From assembly GCF_000743945.1 (NCBI RefSeq), contig NZ_CP009238.1, positions 1,550,001-1,614,000 of the forward strand: DNA of 64,000 bases, written 5' to 3'. Below, piece after piece: positions 54,305-62,969 of the stretch. The stretch is from Basilea psittacipulmonis DSM 24701 (lineage in GTDB: Bacteria > Pseudomonadota > Gammaproteobacteria > Burkholderiales > Burkholderiaceae_B). The notes under the pieces were generated by a model. That model ran no database searches, was not told where the DNA came from, and worked only from the letters and a program-made list of their open reading frames with translations. The position numbers were made by a program, and so were the translations under genes. Within the stretch, counting starts at the first letter, position 1. The number at the start of each line of letters is the position of its first letter.

Positions 54305-56806
54305 TTATCCCCCTGCAGTCACTTCTGCCGTCAGTGAAATAATCGTCAATGGCAGTGGGTCTGTTTGCCTTACGAAAACTTGACCACCATCCGTCCAACT
54401 GGGCGTAGTCAATACATCGACCTCCCCTGTTTTCAGCTTGGTTGCAGAACCCAACGGCTCATTGCGTCGCTGTTTATATTCTCTGAGATTATCTTCATCA
54501 GGACCCACCCAAATACCAGAGGATTGATAAACACGTAGCCAAGCCCGATTAATATTCTTAACACGTCCTTGTCCATAGGCATTATCTAGCTGAACTGCAA
54601 TAGGTAAAGTCTGCATGTCCGACACAATCGGTAAACCAACATGAATAACAGAACCCGCAACGTTCAATGCAATTTTCCCATCCTTAACCACACACTGCGG
54701 GTGAACTGACCCATCTACTAACACGTTTAGTTTCTTACCTTCAAGATGATCCAGTCCTGTCAACTCTTTAATAGGCACACCAGAATACGAAAGGCCCGAA
54801 TCGACAAAGAATGCGTTTTCTTGATTACCAAATAAAAAAGCAGACATTCGTTCGATATATCGTACCGTTTTTCCGTTGATGTTTCGTTTAACCACAGTGT
54901 ACAGAACATCCTCATTATCTTCTGTCACGGCCGTACATGACTCAAACATGCCATCTGTATCATGCCAATGCCAAGCTCCTACCTGCTGTTCGGGCACGTA
55001 AGTTAAGCCTAAAAGCTTTCCGTTAGATGAGACAAACCAAACAATTGGCTGTGGGGCTTGCGTAAAGGCCATATCCTTAATGTCTAAGCCATCAAATAAA
55101 TGGGGAGCACGCAGACTTAAATCGCCAGAGATAATCCCTTGAGCTTGAGCGTTGTAGCCCAGCTCTCTAACATGCCCACCTCGTGAAGTCACATAAATAA
55201 TCGAGTTGGTGGCGATAATAGGTTGAACGTTATTTGCTCCTACATAGGATTGAGGACTCACGCTAATGGACTTAGGTGTAATGGCATCAGAGTTCACAGA
55301 AGTCACCGTCCATTCAGCTGAGCTGGTTAATAGAATTAAATGCGTTAAAGGAATAATGTGACGAATGGTATTAGCCTCTCGTGCCGCTACTCTGAACGCA
55401 ATACGGTCATCATCTCTCACAGGGAGAGAATACGACATATTGGACTCGGTAGCACTTTTGGTCATCCAAATATTCTGCGGTTTATTAATCGTACCCGCAA
55501 AACATCGTCTTTGTTCAAAGTAAGACACAGCACCCGGATATTCTCCTGGGCCATTAAACACATCATCATAAAGTGGTGGTGTGGTGCTTAAATCTGCATC
55601 GATGTTATCATCTTCAAACGATAAGGTATCCGATTGACCGACATAACCATAAACACCACTTTGAAGCTTATACACATGGTAGCGTACCGCCCCTTCCACC
55701 TTTTCCCAAGAGATTCTATTTTTTACACCTGTAACATACAAGTTAGACTGCACAGTAGCGGGTTTAGAGGCTTTGCTTTCTGCTTGGTTCGCGTCAACAG
55801 AAGTCACCACATACGAGTACGTATAGTCCGTATTTTTTACTTTTTGATTGCCCTCTGCTTTGATGGTGAACGTGGGCTTTGTTACGTTTCCGCTGGGCGA
55901 AGGAAGGTCGGGATAGGATACATGCTTATTTCCGAAAGGTTGCCTTTGGGAAGGTGCATCATACCTAATCACAGGTTCTACCAACTTCAGTCCTTGAACA
56001 TTATTATCCGTAATGCTATTAAGTGTAGCACTTCCTACAAGGGCGTAGCTCTCGATATATGGACCTGCTATTCCGATTCTTGCTCCAAAACGATTCCATT
56101 TAAGCACTCGATACAAATCATAAGTAGCCCCATCAGGATTAGTGTCCGTAATGTTAATTACATTATAGGCTCCGGGCATATCTAAATTAGTCTTAACAGA
56201 AACGCGATCGGATATAGCCACTCCTTTACTCGTTCTCTTGACTAAAAAATATTCATACGTTTTACTGGTATCTCTTTCGTCTTTTTTCTCTTCTCCCCCT
56301 CCTGTTCCTACCCTCACGTTCTCCGGTGGCGCCAACAAGCTATTAAATTTAATATCAACCAATTCCCAGTTAGTCGCCCCTTTTCGTCTTAGCTCCTTAG
56401 GTGGATAGTTAGGGTGTACCAATGTCAACACGTCAGCAGATTGTACAAAATGCACATCAAACAAGTCTTCTTCTTGATAGGGGTTGGTAATTTCATAAGG
56501 CTGTCCATCTTTAAGTAGTGTCGCCCCATGCGTATGAAATCTAAAATATTCCGCCCCAAACTCAATCACCATGGTTTGAGTAGTTGAAAAGGTAAACGGA
56601 ATGAGTCGCACCTTTTTGCTAGAATCTTTCACCTCTCGCACAAAAGCAAAGCCCGGGCGATTAGTAATGGGGCCATGAGGTTTGGGAATGAAGTTGCGAC
56701 AAACAGCCAACCCCGTTACGTACTTTACATCATCGATACGACCAAACAATTCAGGTGTCACTTCTCCACCGGCAAAAGATCGTTGAAAGATTTTAAAATT
56801 AGCCAT
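54305..56806 (-). CDS. tail tubular protein B-like (tail nozzle/stabiliser) protein
   Basis: An 833-residue structural protein of the short tail. The N-terminus FKIFQRSFAGGEVTPELFGR followed by GLAVCRNFIPKPHGPITNRPG is characteristic of podovirus tail proteins of this type. The central part has beta-rich fibronectin-like stretches (DYTYSYVVTSVDANQAESKA), then FEQRRCFAGTINKPQNIWMT. ATG at 56806 has AGAGGG upstream. It follows the tail tubular A-like gene with a 12 bp gap. Confidence 0.85.
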   Translation of the reverse strand: MANFKIFQRSFAGGEVTPELFGRIDDVKYVTGLAVCRNFIPKPHGPITNRPGFAFVREVKDSSKKVRLIPFTFSTTQTMVIEFGAEYFRFHTHGATLLKDGQPYEITNPYQEEDLFDVHFVQSADVLTLVHPNYPPKELRRKGATNWELVDIKFNSLLAPPENVRVGTGGGEEKKDERDTSKTYEYFLVKRTSKGVAISDRVSVKTNLDMPGAYNVINITDTNPDGATYDLYRVLKWNRFGARIGIAGPYIESYALVGSATLNSITDNNVQGLKLVEPVIRYDAPSQRQPFGNKHVSYPDLPSPSGNVTKPTFTIKAEGNQKVKNTDYTYSYVVTSVDANQAESKASKPATVQSNLYVTGVKNRISWEKVEGAVRYHVYKLQSGVYGYVGQSDTLSFEDDNIDADLSTTPPLYDDVFNGPGEYPGAVSYFEQRRCFAGTINKPQNIWMTKSATESNMSYSLPVRDDDRIAFRVAAREANTIRHIIPLTHLILLTSSAEWTVTSVNSDAITPKSISVSPQSYVGANNVQPIIATNSIIYVTSRGGHVRELGYNAQAQGIISGDLSLRAPHLFDGLDIKDMAFTQAPQPIVWFVSSNGKLLGLTYVPEQQVGAWHWHDTDGMFESCTAVTEDNEDVLYTVVKRNINGKTVRYIERMSAFLFGNQENAFFVDSGLSYSGVPIKELTGLDHLEGKKLNVLVDGSVHPQCVVKDGKIALNVAGSVIHVGLPIVSDMQTLPIAVQLDNAYGQGRVKNINRAWLRVYQSSGIWVGPDEDNLREYKQRRNEPLGSATKLKTGEVDVLTTPSWTDGGQVFVRQTDPLPLTIISLTAEVTAGG

Positions 56807-56818
56807 CTCCAATCCCTC

Positions 56819-57427
56819 TTACATTCTTGCTTGAATCCAATCTGGACAGTGTTCTAGCCCAATGCGTTGTTGGTTACTGTCTGACACCACCGCCTTACTC
56901 ATCGCGATATTAAAGGCGTTCACACAACTTTGAGAAATCTTAATACCTTCTGTGCCTTTGATAATGGGTCCTGCTAAATGAGACGCCAGCAACCATCCTA
57001 ATGCATCCACAAACAAAGGGCTATAACGCGTGGTATCTGTGATTCGTTCAATAAAATGAATCTTGACCTCTTCGTGGCAGGCATCGCAGTAGATTATTCT
57101 TTCGCCTTGCTCGTTAGTCTCCTGACGGTAATGCAAGACCTGTCCGTTAAGCCCTTTTACCGCAATAACCTTAATCGTGTTAGCTGGCACCACAAATACC
57201 GCTTGTTCTAAATCATCATCTGAATCTTGAACCAGTCTAGCTAGGGTGGTCTCTCGCGTAGCAAAATGCCAGTTATGCAGTTCCAGCATGGTGTCTCTTG
57301 CCATCGGATAATAGCGTTGACAGTGCTCTGCCTGCATGGAACCTTCTGGCGGGTTAATGCTAGAGACCGTTGCGTTATCGCCAATTCGAGAAAGGGCTAA
57401 ATTACAAATATCAACTTCGGAAGCCAT
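56819..57427 (-). CDS. tail tubular protein A-like (head-tail adaptor) protein
   Basis: A 202-residue protein starting with the sequence SEVDICNLALSRIGDNATVSS, the typical gatekeeper/adaptor N-terminus, followed by ARDTMLELHNWHFATRETTL and a C-terminal VDALGWLLASHLAGPIIKGT. It links the portal to the tail tube. A terminator-like hairpin lies just upstream (57438-57468), so transcription into this gene may be attenuated. Confidence 0.85.
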   Translation of the reverse strand: MASEVDICNLALSRIGDNATVSSINPPEGSMQAEHCQRYYPMARDTMLELHNWHFATRETTLARLVQDSDDDLEQAVFVVPANTIKVIAVKGLNGQVLHYRQETNEQGERIIYCDACHEEVKIHFIERITDTTRYSPLFVDALGWLLASHLAGPIIKGTEGIKISQSCVNAFNIAMSKAVVSDSNQQRIGLEHCPDWIQARM

Positions 57428-57437
57428 AATATTCCTT

Positions 57438-57468
57438 TGAAAAAAGAGGGGGCGATTATGGCCCCCTT
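57438..57468 (-). terminator. terminator-like hairpin inside the late operon
   Basis: On the minus strand, GGGGGC-CATAATC-GCCCCC followed by TCTTTTTT: a 6 bp G/C stem with a T run, between the 62-residue protein gene and the tail adaptor gene. It could partly stop late transcripts, lowering tail relative to head protein production. Confidence 0.65.
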
Positions 57469-57483
57469 AAACGCACCAAGTAC

Positions 57484-57669
57484 TTACTTTTTGCGGGAAT
57501 TACTTTTTACTTTAGGTTCAGTTAGCTCTTCACTAGGTGGCTCAAACTGCGTACGTTCAACGGGCACAAACCAACCGGCCTCATCAAAACTATCCACCAT
57601 GAAGGTAGTGTCCTTTTTACGCAATACGCCACCATAAAAGCCGTCCTGTAACGCAAGCACTTCAATCAT
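57484..57669 (-). CDS. small phage head-region protein, unknown
   Basis: A 61-residue protein (MIEVLALQDGFYGGVLRKKD start, basic end SNSRKK) with an AAGGAG ribosome site 7 nt upstream. The size and the D-G-F-Y-x-G core resemble small proteins found after capsid genes in related podoviruses. No function can be given. Confidence 0.65.
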   Translation of the reverse strand: MIEVLALQDGFYGGVLRKKDTTFMVDSFDEAGWFVPVERTQFEPPSEELTEPKVKSNSRKK

Positions 57670-57681
57670 CACTTTCTCCTT

Positions 57682-58062
57682 TTAGGTAGCAGGATAAGCT
57701 GTATGACTAGCTGGTTGAGCAAGTGACAAGTACGAAGTAACCTGACATACCGCACCGTACTTCAATCGTAGATAACGATTGTTCTGGTTAGGTACGCCAA
57801 AGCTATACGCATTACCTGCTTTAGCACCTGCAGGAATCACGATAGAGCCCAACGTATCGTAAGTGCCGTTTTCCGTCTTACTTGATTCAAGAGCCACCGT
57901 AATCGCAGAAGAAGCATTAGACACTAACTGCACTACCGCATACAAAGGTGTACCGACACCGATGTTGCGATCAGAACCCAAGTCAATGGTGTTAGTCGAT
58001 ACACCATTTGCCGTAGCGTTTTGCTTATCAGAAAAAACCAAACGTGAATCAATAATAGCCAT
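57682..58062 (-). CDS. Bbp16-like capsid cement protein
   Basis: A 126-residue beta-rich protein (AIIDSRLVFSDKQNATANGV, NIGVGTPLYAVVQLV, RYLRLKYGAV). Size and place after the capsid gene fit Bbp16, which clamps capsomers in Bordetella phage BPP-1. ATG at 58062 has a very strong AAGGAGG site; an upstream start at 58080 would overlap the capsid stop and is not needed. The family call is from memory. Confidence 0.72.
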   Translation of the reverse strand: MAIIDSRLVFSDKQNATANGVSTNTIDLGSDRNIGVGTPLYAVVQLVSNASSAITVALESSKTENGTYDTLGSIVIPAGAKAGNAYSFGVPNQNNRYLRLKYGAVCQVTSYLSLAQPASHTAYPAT

Positions 58063-58072
58063 ATTAACCTCC

Positions 58073-59074
58073 TTACACAACTCGTGCTTCTGTGCTTAAT
58101 ACCGCATCACACGCATGAACAGGGATACCATCAAAAGTCAGCACAGGTTTACCTGCCACGGTTTCCCAAGTTAAATTACTTGCAATACGCTCTTGAATAC
58201 CCAAACGTAAATGCGTACGTAGTTCGCGGTTTAGGTAAATTGCAGGACGACCAAGGTTAAGTTGAGGAATACGCTCCGTTGCTTGGATGAGATAGTTAAT
58301 CAACTTCTTAGCGGACTCCACACCGTTAGCCGCTTTTAACGCTTGCATATCGATGTTGGCAATACGCACTAAGTAACGCCAATCGCGAACGCACAAACCT
58401 GCGTCCCAGCGATAATGCGTGCGATATGCCTGCATACGACCGCCTTTACCATCTGCATTCTCTACAGTAACCTCACCTAAATCCTTAACAGAAAGACCTG
58501 CTTTAGAACCTTTGGGATAGATACCGTGTACCGTATTGGGCCCCCAAACAACCAAGTAGATACTAGAGTTGTTGTTACCTGTGCCACCTGCGTCGATAAT
58601 ATTGTCAGCATTACCAGCAGACTTACTATCAATGCGGGGAGCAAAGCCCGTAAACGCGGCAGGTTCTGAACTTTCATTGCCATAGAAGATGGTGCTGGCC
58701 ATCTCTTGGTTCATACCTTCGATGAACGCACGGTCTTCGCTTAAACGAAACGCAGCTGTATTGCCGTTTAAGTCTGCTAACGCTTTATCCACTTCAGCAT
58801 AGGCTTCTAACATACCTGTGCTGTCTGTGATTTGAACAGTAGTTGAACGTGCAGGTTGAACACCGCCATACAGCTTACGCCATGTCGGAGCGGGCAATCC
58901 CGTGCGAACAGTGGTTTTATGACCTGTTGGCAAGTTACCTTCCACAAACGTCATGTCTTGCAAGATAGGGTTAGTCTCGTTTAGCAGTTCAACGATTTGG
59001 TCAATCGAACCACCGGGGTCAAGTCGCTTGGCCACATCGGCTAGCGTAGGGTTTTGAGTTGATAAAACAGCCAT
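58073..59074 (-). CDS. major capsid protein
   Basis: A 333-residue HK97-fold-like coat protein: it starts AVLSTQNPTLADVAKRLDPG, then ETNPILQDMTFVEGNLPTGH, WRKLYGGVQPARSTTVQITD, and GIPVHACDAVLSTEARVV at the end. It follows the scaffold gene and precedes the Bbp16-like cement gene, the BPP-1 order. An AAGGAGA ribosome site suits a highly made protein. Confidence 0.88.
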   Translation of the reverse strand: MAVLSTQNPTLADVAKRLDPGGSIDQIVELLNETNPILQDMTFVEGNLPTGHKTTVRTGLPAPTWRKLYGGVQPARSTTVQITDSTGMLEAYAEVDKALADLNGNTAAFRLSEDRAFIEGMNQEMASTIFYGNESSEPAAFTGFAPRIDSKSAGNADNIIDAGGTGNNNSSIYLVVWGPNTVHGIYPKGSKAGLSVKDLGEVTVENADGKGGRMQAYRTHYRWDAGLCVRDWRYLVRIANIDMQALKAANGVESAKKLINYLIQATERIPQLNLGRPAIYLNRELRTHLRLGIQERIASNLTWETVAGKPVLTFDGIPVHACDAVLSTEARVV

Positions 59075-59089
59075 AGTTTCTCCTTAAAG

Positions 59090-59692
59090 TTAATTCATTT
59101 GAGAGTTATCGTAAAAAGCAATTCGCTTTGCTTGATTGGTCGAAGTACCGCCTTGAACCATTTTGTCTTCTGCTAAACGGCGACCAGCACGCACACAAAA
59201 GCGGATAACTTCTGGGTGATTGCCAATACCCGAGGCGTTTAATAACTCCTTAAACTCAGGCGTACCAAACGCGTCAATCGCTCGTTTTGCATAAGAAAGA
59301 TTTTCCTGTAAGTATTCTCCGCCAAACTCTTTATCCGCTTTAGACTGGTTAGCCCAGTCTTGATGCACTTGTGCAATTTGTTCTTGCTGGCGAGCATGTA
59401 ACATCGGGGCCATGCGGTCTAATACAAGTTGTGCCTTATCTTGGGATAAGCCTAGTTCTTTTGCCACACCTGAAAAATGCTCAAGCACCTCGGGAGCCAC
59501 TTCGTTTCCTTCAACAGGTTTAAACTCGTACTTCTCTGGTACTTGTTCTTGAGCAGGCTTTTGCTCTTCAGTTTGAGATTGAGTTGGCTGACCAGCATCC
59601 GCTTTTTGTTCTTGGCTAGTTGGCGACTCGACTTGTTCTTGACTATCAGCAGTGTCTGCTGTTTCAGTACCCAGTAATGTGTCTTCTTCCAT
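59090..59692 (-). CDS. scaffolding-like head protein
   Basis: A 200-residue acidic protein. Residues 1-55 are low-complexity, rich in E/Q/S/T (TADSQEQVESPTSQEQK). Then come FKPVEGNEVAPEVLEHF, a helical part (LSQDKAQLVLDRMAPMLHAR) and a basic C-terminal end. This matches phage scaffolding proteins, and it directly precedes the capsid gene. The gene start overlaps the end of the Bbp19-like gene by 29 bp. Confidence 0.78.
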   Translation of the reverse strand: MEEDTLLGTETADTADSQEQVESPTSQEQKADAGQPTQSQTEEQKPAQEQVPEKYEFKPVEGNEVAPEVLEHFSGVAKELGLSQDKAQLVLDRMAPMLHARQQEQIAQVHQDWANQSKADKEFGGEYLQENLSYAKRAIDAFGTPEFKELLNASGIGNHPEVIRFCVRAGRRLAEDKMVQGGTSTNQAKRIAFYDNSQMN

Positions 59693-59966
59693 CTTTTACT
59701 CCGTTTTCTCGTGTCATCGCAAAATACGATTCTTGACAATGTTCCATAACCAAATTCAGTAAACGCAACCCCTCGTTACGTTGTCCTTCTAAAAACGACA
59801 TGTGCAATGGGTTCTCGTTAAACGACAGTCGAAACACCCCCATTCGCTCTAGAAGTCGCCAAACAATTCGACGGCCTTGTAAATGCGACATCAGCCATTC
59901 GATATCCTCTTGCTCTTTTAAGACTTCTAGCTCGTCATGTTGATAATTTACGTCTTTATTTTCCAC
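59664..59966 (-). CDS. Bbp19-like phage protein
   Basis: A 100-residue protein with EDIEWLMSHLQGRRIVWRLL, ERMGVFRLSF and FLEGQRNEGLRLLNLVMEHC, the conserved core of Bbp19 of phage BPP-1 (by recall). Role in the virion is unclear. The start is GTG, preceded directly by motif copy 3, whose AGGGGGTG part can serve as a ribosome site 9 nt away. Confidence 0.75.
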   Translation of the reverse strand: MENKDVNYQHDELEVLKEQEDIEWLMSHLQGRRIVWRLLERMGVFRLSFNENPLHMSFLEGQRNEGLRLLNLVMEHCQESYFAMTRENGVKDGRRHITGY

Positions 59967-59967
59967 C

Positions 59968-59981
59968 TATGCACACCCCCT
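59968..59981 (-). promoter_or_regulatory. phage intergenic motif AGGGGGTGTGCATA, copy 3
   Basis: It directly abuts the portal stop codon. It is followed by G and then the GTG start of the Bbp19-like gene, so here it could also act in translation initiation. Confidence 0.75.
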
Positions 59982-61649
59982 CTACGTATAGCCTGTTAAG
60001 CCACTTAACACACCGCTTAGCCCTTCTTGACCTTCGCCTTTAACAGAACTTAACGTCTTGGCCATATCTGCCCCTTGTTGCATGGCTTGCATTTGCTGAG
60101 CTTGCTGTTGGGCTTGTGCTCTTTGTTCGCGAATCAAAGCTACCTTGTCACTTGGGACGATTAGTTCCGGGTCAACCCCTAACATATCTGAATACATATC
60201 TGCCCACTTATCCGCATCAAGCTTATCTAGCACCTCAGGTTTCATACTCGCGATCGCACCCAAGTTACTCACGAAACGGTCAATGCTGTTAGTAGCCACC
60301 GCTCGTTGTGCTTGAGCCAACATGCTGACAAACTCAACATTAAGGTTCATACCCTGCAACTCTTCTGGTGGCGGTGGCACGATGTCGGCCTCCACCATAC
60401 GGGCAAACGTGATGTCAATTAGCGGATGTAGAATTTCATTGTGTAACCGCTCTAGCACTGGACCCAACATCAATAGCTTTTCCTCATGGCGTTCTGCCAC
60501 TTCAGTAGCGGTCATTTGTCGTCTGTCGCTATTGGCAATCATCAAAAATAAATCCGCGTAAAAGCTTGCTTCAATGCGACTTCGCACATCACGAATATCA
60601 TCAAGTAAATAACTCAAATTAATTTGAGCTTCAAAAGCGGTACGCACGCCACCTGTAGCACTGGCTGAATCCACAAAGGTAATGCCTCCGGGCAATAGAT
60701 TAATGCCTGAGTTTTTAAAATTAGTAGGAGCTTGCAGTGGCGGCTTTGTCTGATAATCAATCCCTTGAGCCTTACGCATTTGCTCGTGTTGCAGTTGTTT
60801 AATATCACCCAACGCTTCCATCGCAGGGCTCATACCATACACGTCACCTGACTCTTTGAGCCATCGTGGGCATAAGGCAGGGAATTGCTCAAAACCTGAT
60901 TCCCTTAAATATTTGTATTCATCCTCTTGCCCTTGCTCAAAGTAGATCGACTTAAAGGGCATGTTTTTATTGTCTTTTTTGCTCGTATTCCTATCGCTTC
61001 TGGGTTCAATCGCGTGAACAACCGTCACCCACTGGTCTAACGAACCTCTATCGTATAAATTCTTAACACGAGTGCTACATGCCTCAAGCCCAAATTCCGA
61101 GACGACTTGAGCAACCGTCATATCGAACTCACGATAAAGCGTGTTGACTTTTCCTCGATAGTCTGTAGCCAAAGCATACTCCCCGATCGACAAGGGATAA
61201 TGATGCACCACTGAATCAAAGTCAAATAAGGCGATGGTACATGCCGTGCCAAACGCTCCTAGTTGCTCATAACAAGAATGCAAAGCCAGATACGTGTTAC
61301 TCTTGGCAAACACCATCTGCATTAAACGTGTAACATCAGATAGCCAAAGCTTAACGTTAGCTGACTCATCTAATGTTGCGTCAGAAGTTGTTAATCGAAA
61401 CCATGGGCGGGCAGGGCTTGTCATTCCCGCCATAAGTCCCGCAGACAATACTCGCAGTGCTCGCGTCCCAGTACTATCGTGGATAAGGTTATGCTTTTTA
61501 CTACCATCATTTCGTCTGTCTTTCCCAAAACGACCAGAACGTGGCAGTAAGTGTGACGCGATATCCTGCCAGTGCGAGTCCCAGCTAGCACGCTCATTCT
61601 TTAGCTGTTGCCAACGTTGTTCAATAAGCTTGCGAGGACTTTGTACCAT
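59982..61649 (-). CDS. portal (head-tail connector) protein, T7 gp8-like
   Basis: A 555-residue portal that forms the 12-mer DNA channel. N-terminus: LIEQRWQQLKNERASWDSHW and ASHLLPRSGRFG, followed by DSTGTRALRVLSAGLMAGMT and SPARPWFRLT, standard for this portal family. DRRQMTATEVAERHEEKLLM lies in the stem region. A Q/A-rich tail (AQAQQQAQQMQAMQQG) may be a flexible barrel end. Confidence 0.92.
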   Translation of the reverse strand: MVQSPRKLIEQRWQQLKNERASWDSHWQDIASHLLPRSGRFGKDRRNDGSKKHNLIHDSTGTRALRVLSAGLMAGMTSPARPWFRLTTSDATLDESANVKLWLSDVTRLMQMVFAKSNTYLALHSCYEQLGAFGTACTIALFDFDSVVHHYPLSIGEYALATDYRGKVNTLYREFDMTVAQVVSEFGLEACSTRVKNLYDRGSLDQWVTVVHAIEPRSDRNTSKKDNKNMPFKSIYFEQGQEDEYKYLRESGFEQFPALCPRWLKESGDVYGMSPAMEALGDIKQLQHEQMRKAQGIDYQTKPPLQAPTNFKNSGINLLPGGITFVDSASATGGVRTAFEAQINLSYLLDDIRDVRSRIEASFYADLFLMIANSDRRQMTATEVAERHEEKLLMLGPVLERLHNEILHPLIDITFARMVEADIVPPPPEELQGMNLNVEFVSMLAQAQRAVATNSIDRFVSNLGAIASMKPEVLDKLDADKWADMYSDMLGVDPELIVPSDKVALIREQRAQAQQQAQQMQAMQQGADMAKTLSSVKGEGQEGLSGVLSGLTGYT

Positions 61650-61652
61650 GAA

Positions 61653-62006
61653 TTACCCACCCAAAGTATTGTTTGAGCCAAGCAAAGACTGCTTGCCTAA
61701 TTGCAACTGGTCTTGTCCTACGCCTTGTACACCTGTTAGCATGGTGCCACTTAAGCCTTGAGCTCCTGCCTGTTGTGCAGAGCTTAACATCGCTCCGGCA
61801 TTGGGTGCCTTACGATTGGCTCGGTTAAATTCCATCTCTTGCTGACGTTGTGCTTTAGCAGCCGCATCAGCCTGCTGACGAGCTTGCTGTTGTTGCTGAA
61901 TAGACGCACGTTTAGCCGCTTTAGCTTGCTGTCGACCGTTTGAGTAGGCAATCCCTGCAGAGGCGACTGCAGCTACAGCCATCGCTCCCATAATAACTCC
62001 TGACAT
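61653..62006 (-). CDS. small phage protein with N-terminal hydrophobic segment and Q-rich coiled coil
   Basis: A 117-residue protein: hydrophobic GAMAVAAVASAGIAY, then an A/Q/R-rich helix (AKRASIQQQQQARQQADAAA) and a glycine-rich C-terminal tail. It starts 3 nt upstream of the portal gene. Such layouts occur in internal or injected podovirus proteins, but the function is not known. Confidence 0.7.
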   Translation of the reverse strand: MSGVIMGAMAVAAVASAGIAYSNGRQQAKAAKRASIQQQQQARQQADAAAKAQRQQEMEFNRANRKAPNAGAMLSSAQQAGAQGLSGTMLTGVQGVGQDQLQLGKQSLLGSNNTLGG

Positions 62007-62008
62007 AA

Positions 62009-62461
62009 CTATTCTCCTGTAATGACAATGGTGTTTAAATCTGATGAGCGTGAAGCAAGTAGATGAGCTTGGTCAGTAAACTCCTCTTCTGCCTCCTGCA
62101 CGCTTTTAGCTTGTGTTGGGAAGATCATGGTTAAGTACGTATCCTCGTGTGCCATAAACATCTGCTTACGATGCTTGCTTGCTGGCAGAACCTGATATCC
62201 ATTTACAAAAATCTCCTTATCGCCCACATACACCGTGGTGGTGCCTTGAACGATTAACAAAGTGCTTCTTTTAATCAACACCCCAGTGATAATGGCTCCA
62301 GCTGGAATCTTGATGGTTCTTGCATACATGCCCGCATGAATCACGTGGTGCGTAGGAATCTCAATTTGCTCAAGCTCCATTAACTTTTCTTCAACCTGAT
62401 GAACTTTTTCGATTTGTTCATCGGTCATACTGGGTACGACTATCGTGCTAGGAAGATTCAT
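62009..62461 (-). CDS. cupin-like phage protein
   Basis: A 150-residue protein with THHVIHAGMYARTIKIPAGA, IITGVLIKRSTLLIVQGTTT and VYVGDKEIFVNGYQVLPAS, a double-stranded beta-helix pattern typical of small cupin-like proteins near packaging genes in related phages. Function is unknown. ATG at 62461 overlaps the GNAT stop as TGATG, so the two are co-translated. Confidence 0.72.
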   Translation of the reverse strand: MNLPSTIVVPSMTDEQIEKVHQVEEKLMELEQIEIPTHHVIHAGMYARTIKIPAGAIITGVLIKRSTLLIVQGTTTVYVGDKEIFVNGYQVLPASKHRKQMFMAHEDTYLTMIFPTQAKSVQEAEEEFTDQAHLLASRSSDLNTIVITGE

Positions 62462-62907
62462 CAAAGCTCCTTAAAGTAAAAGGTGTTCGTTGCTTTAAAC
62501 CCATGACGAGGAAGTACTTTTTCTAAAGCACCTCCTATCGGGGCACTTGCAAAGACACCTACCGCCCCACACGCTTTGGCCAACTCTTGAGCTTGCTTCA
62601 AAAGGCGTAAGCCCACTCCACCTTTTCTAGCAGATGGACTCACAAAAAACGCATCCGTTGCGACAATAAGTTGACTGTGGTGAAGCGTCTTGCTAAAGAC
62701 TAGTATTAACCCACCCACTAATCTATTGTCTCCAAAAGCCCCTAACACACGTGTTAAACCTGACTTTTCTAAATGCCGATACGCTTCTTTGTTGACAGGA
62801 CCATATAAAGGAGCTCGCCCACCATCTTGAGTGTATTGCTCCACTACTTCTTCAAAATCTGGATGATTAAATAGCTCATCCATCGTCAACTCTCGTATCG
62901 TTACCAT
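62461..62907 (-). CDS. GNAT-family N-acetyltransferase (phage)
   Basis: About 148 residues. Acetyl-CoA binding motif A is VATDAFFVSPSARKGGVGLR (R/Q-x-x-G-x-G/A variant) and the C-terminal motif B is VFASAPIGGALEKVLPRHGF. ATG at 62907 has AGAGGA upstream; a GTG at 62952, preceded by motif copy 4, is in frame and would add 15 residues. The substrate is unknown; it may modify a virion protein or a host factor. Confidence 0.78.
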   Translation of the reverse strand: MVTIRELTMDELFNHPDFEEVVEQYTQDGGRAPLYGPVNKEAYRHLEKSGLTRVLGAFGDNRLVGGLILVFSKTLHHSQLIVATDAFFVSPSARKGGVGLRLLKQAQELAKACGAVGVFASAPIGGALEKVLPRHGFKATNTFYFKEL

Positions 62908-62953
62908 AAAAAATCCTCTTTCTTGATTGCATATTAATGGGTAAAAATACACC

Positions 62954-62967
62954 TATGCACACCCCCT
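62954..62967 (-). promoter_or_regulatory. phage intergenic motif AGGGGGTGTGCATA, copy 4
   Basis: It lies 2 nt after the terminase stop codon and is followed by G and a GTG in frame with the GNAT gene, as in copy 3. Confidence 0.75.
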
Positions 62968-62969
62968 CT

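Noticed and set aside
55634..56185. 183-codon plus-strand frame inside the tail tubular B gene
   Set aside because: Antisense shadow in a structural gene whose own frame is well supported.
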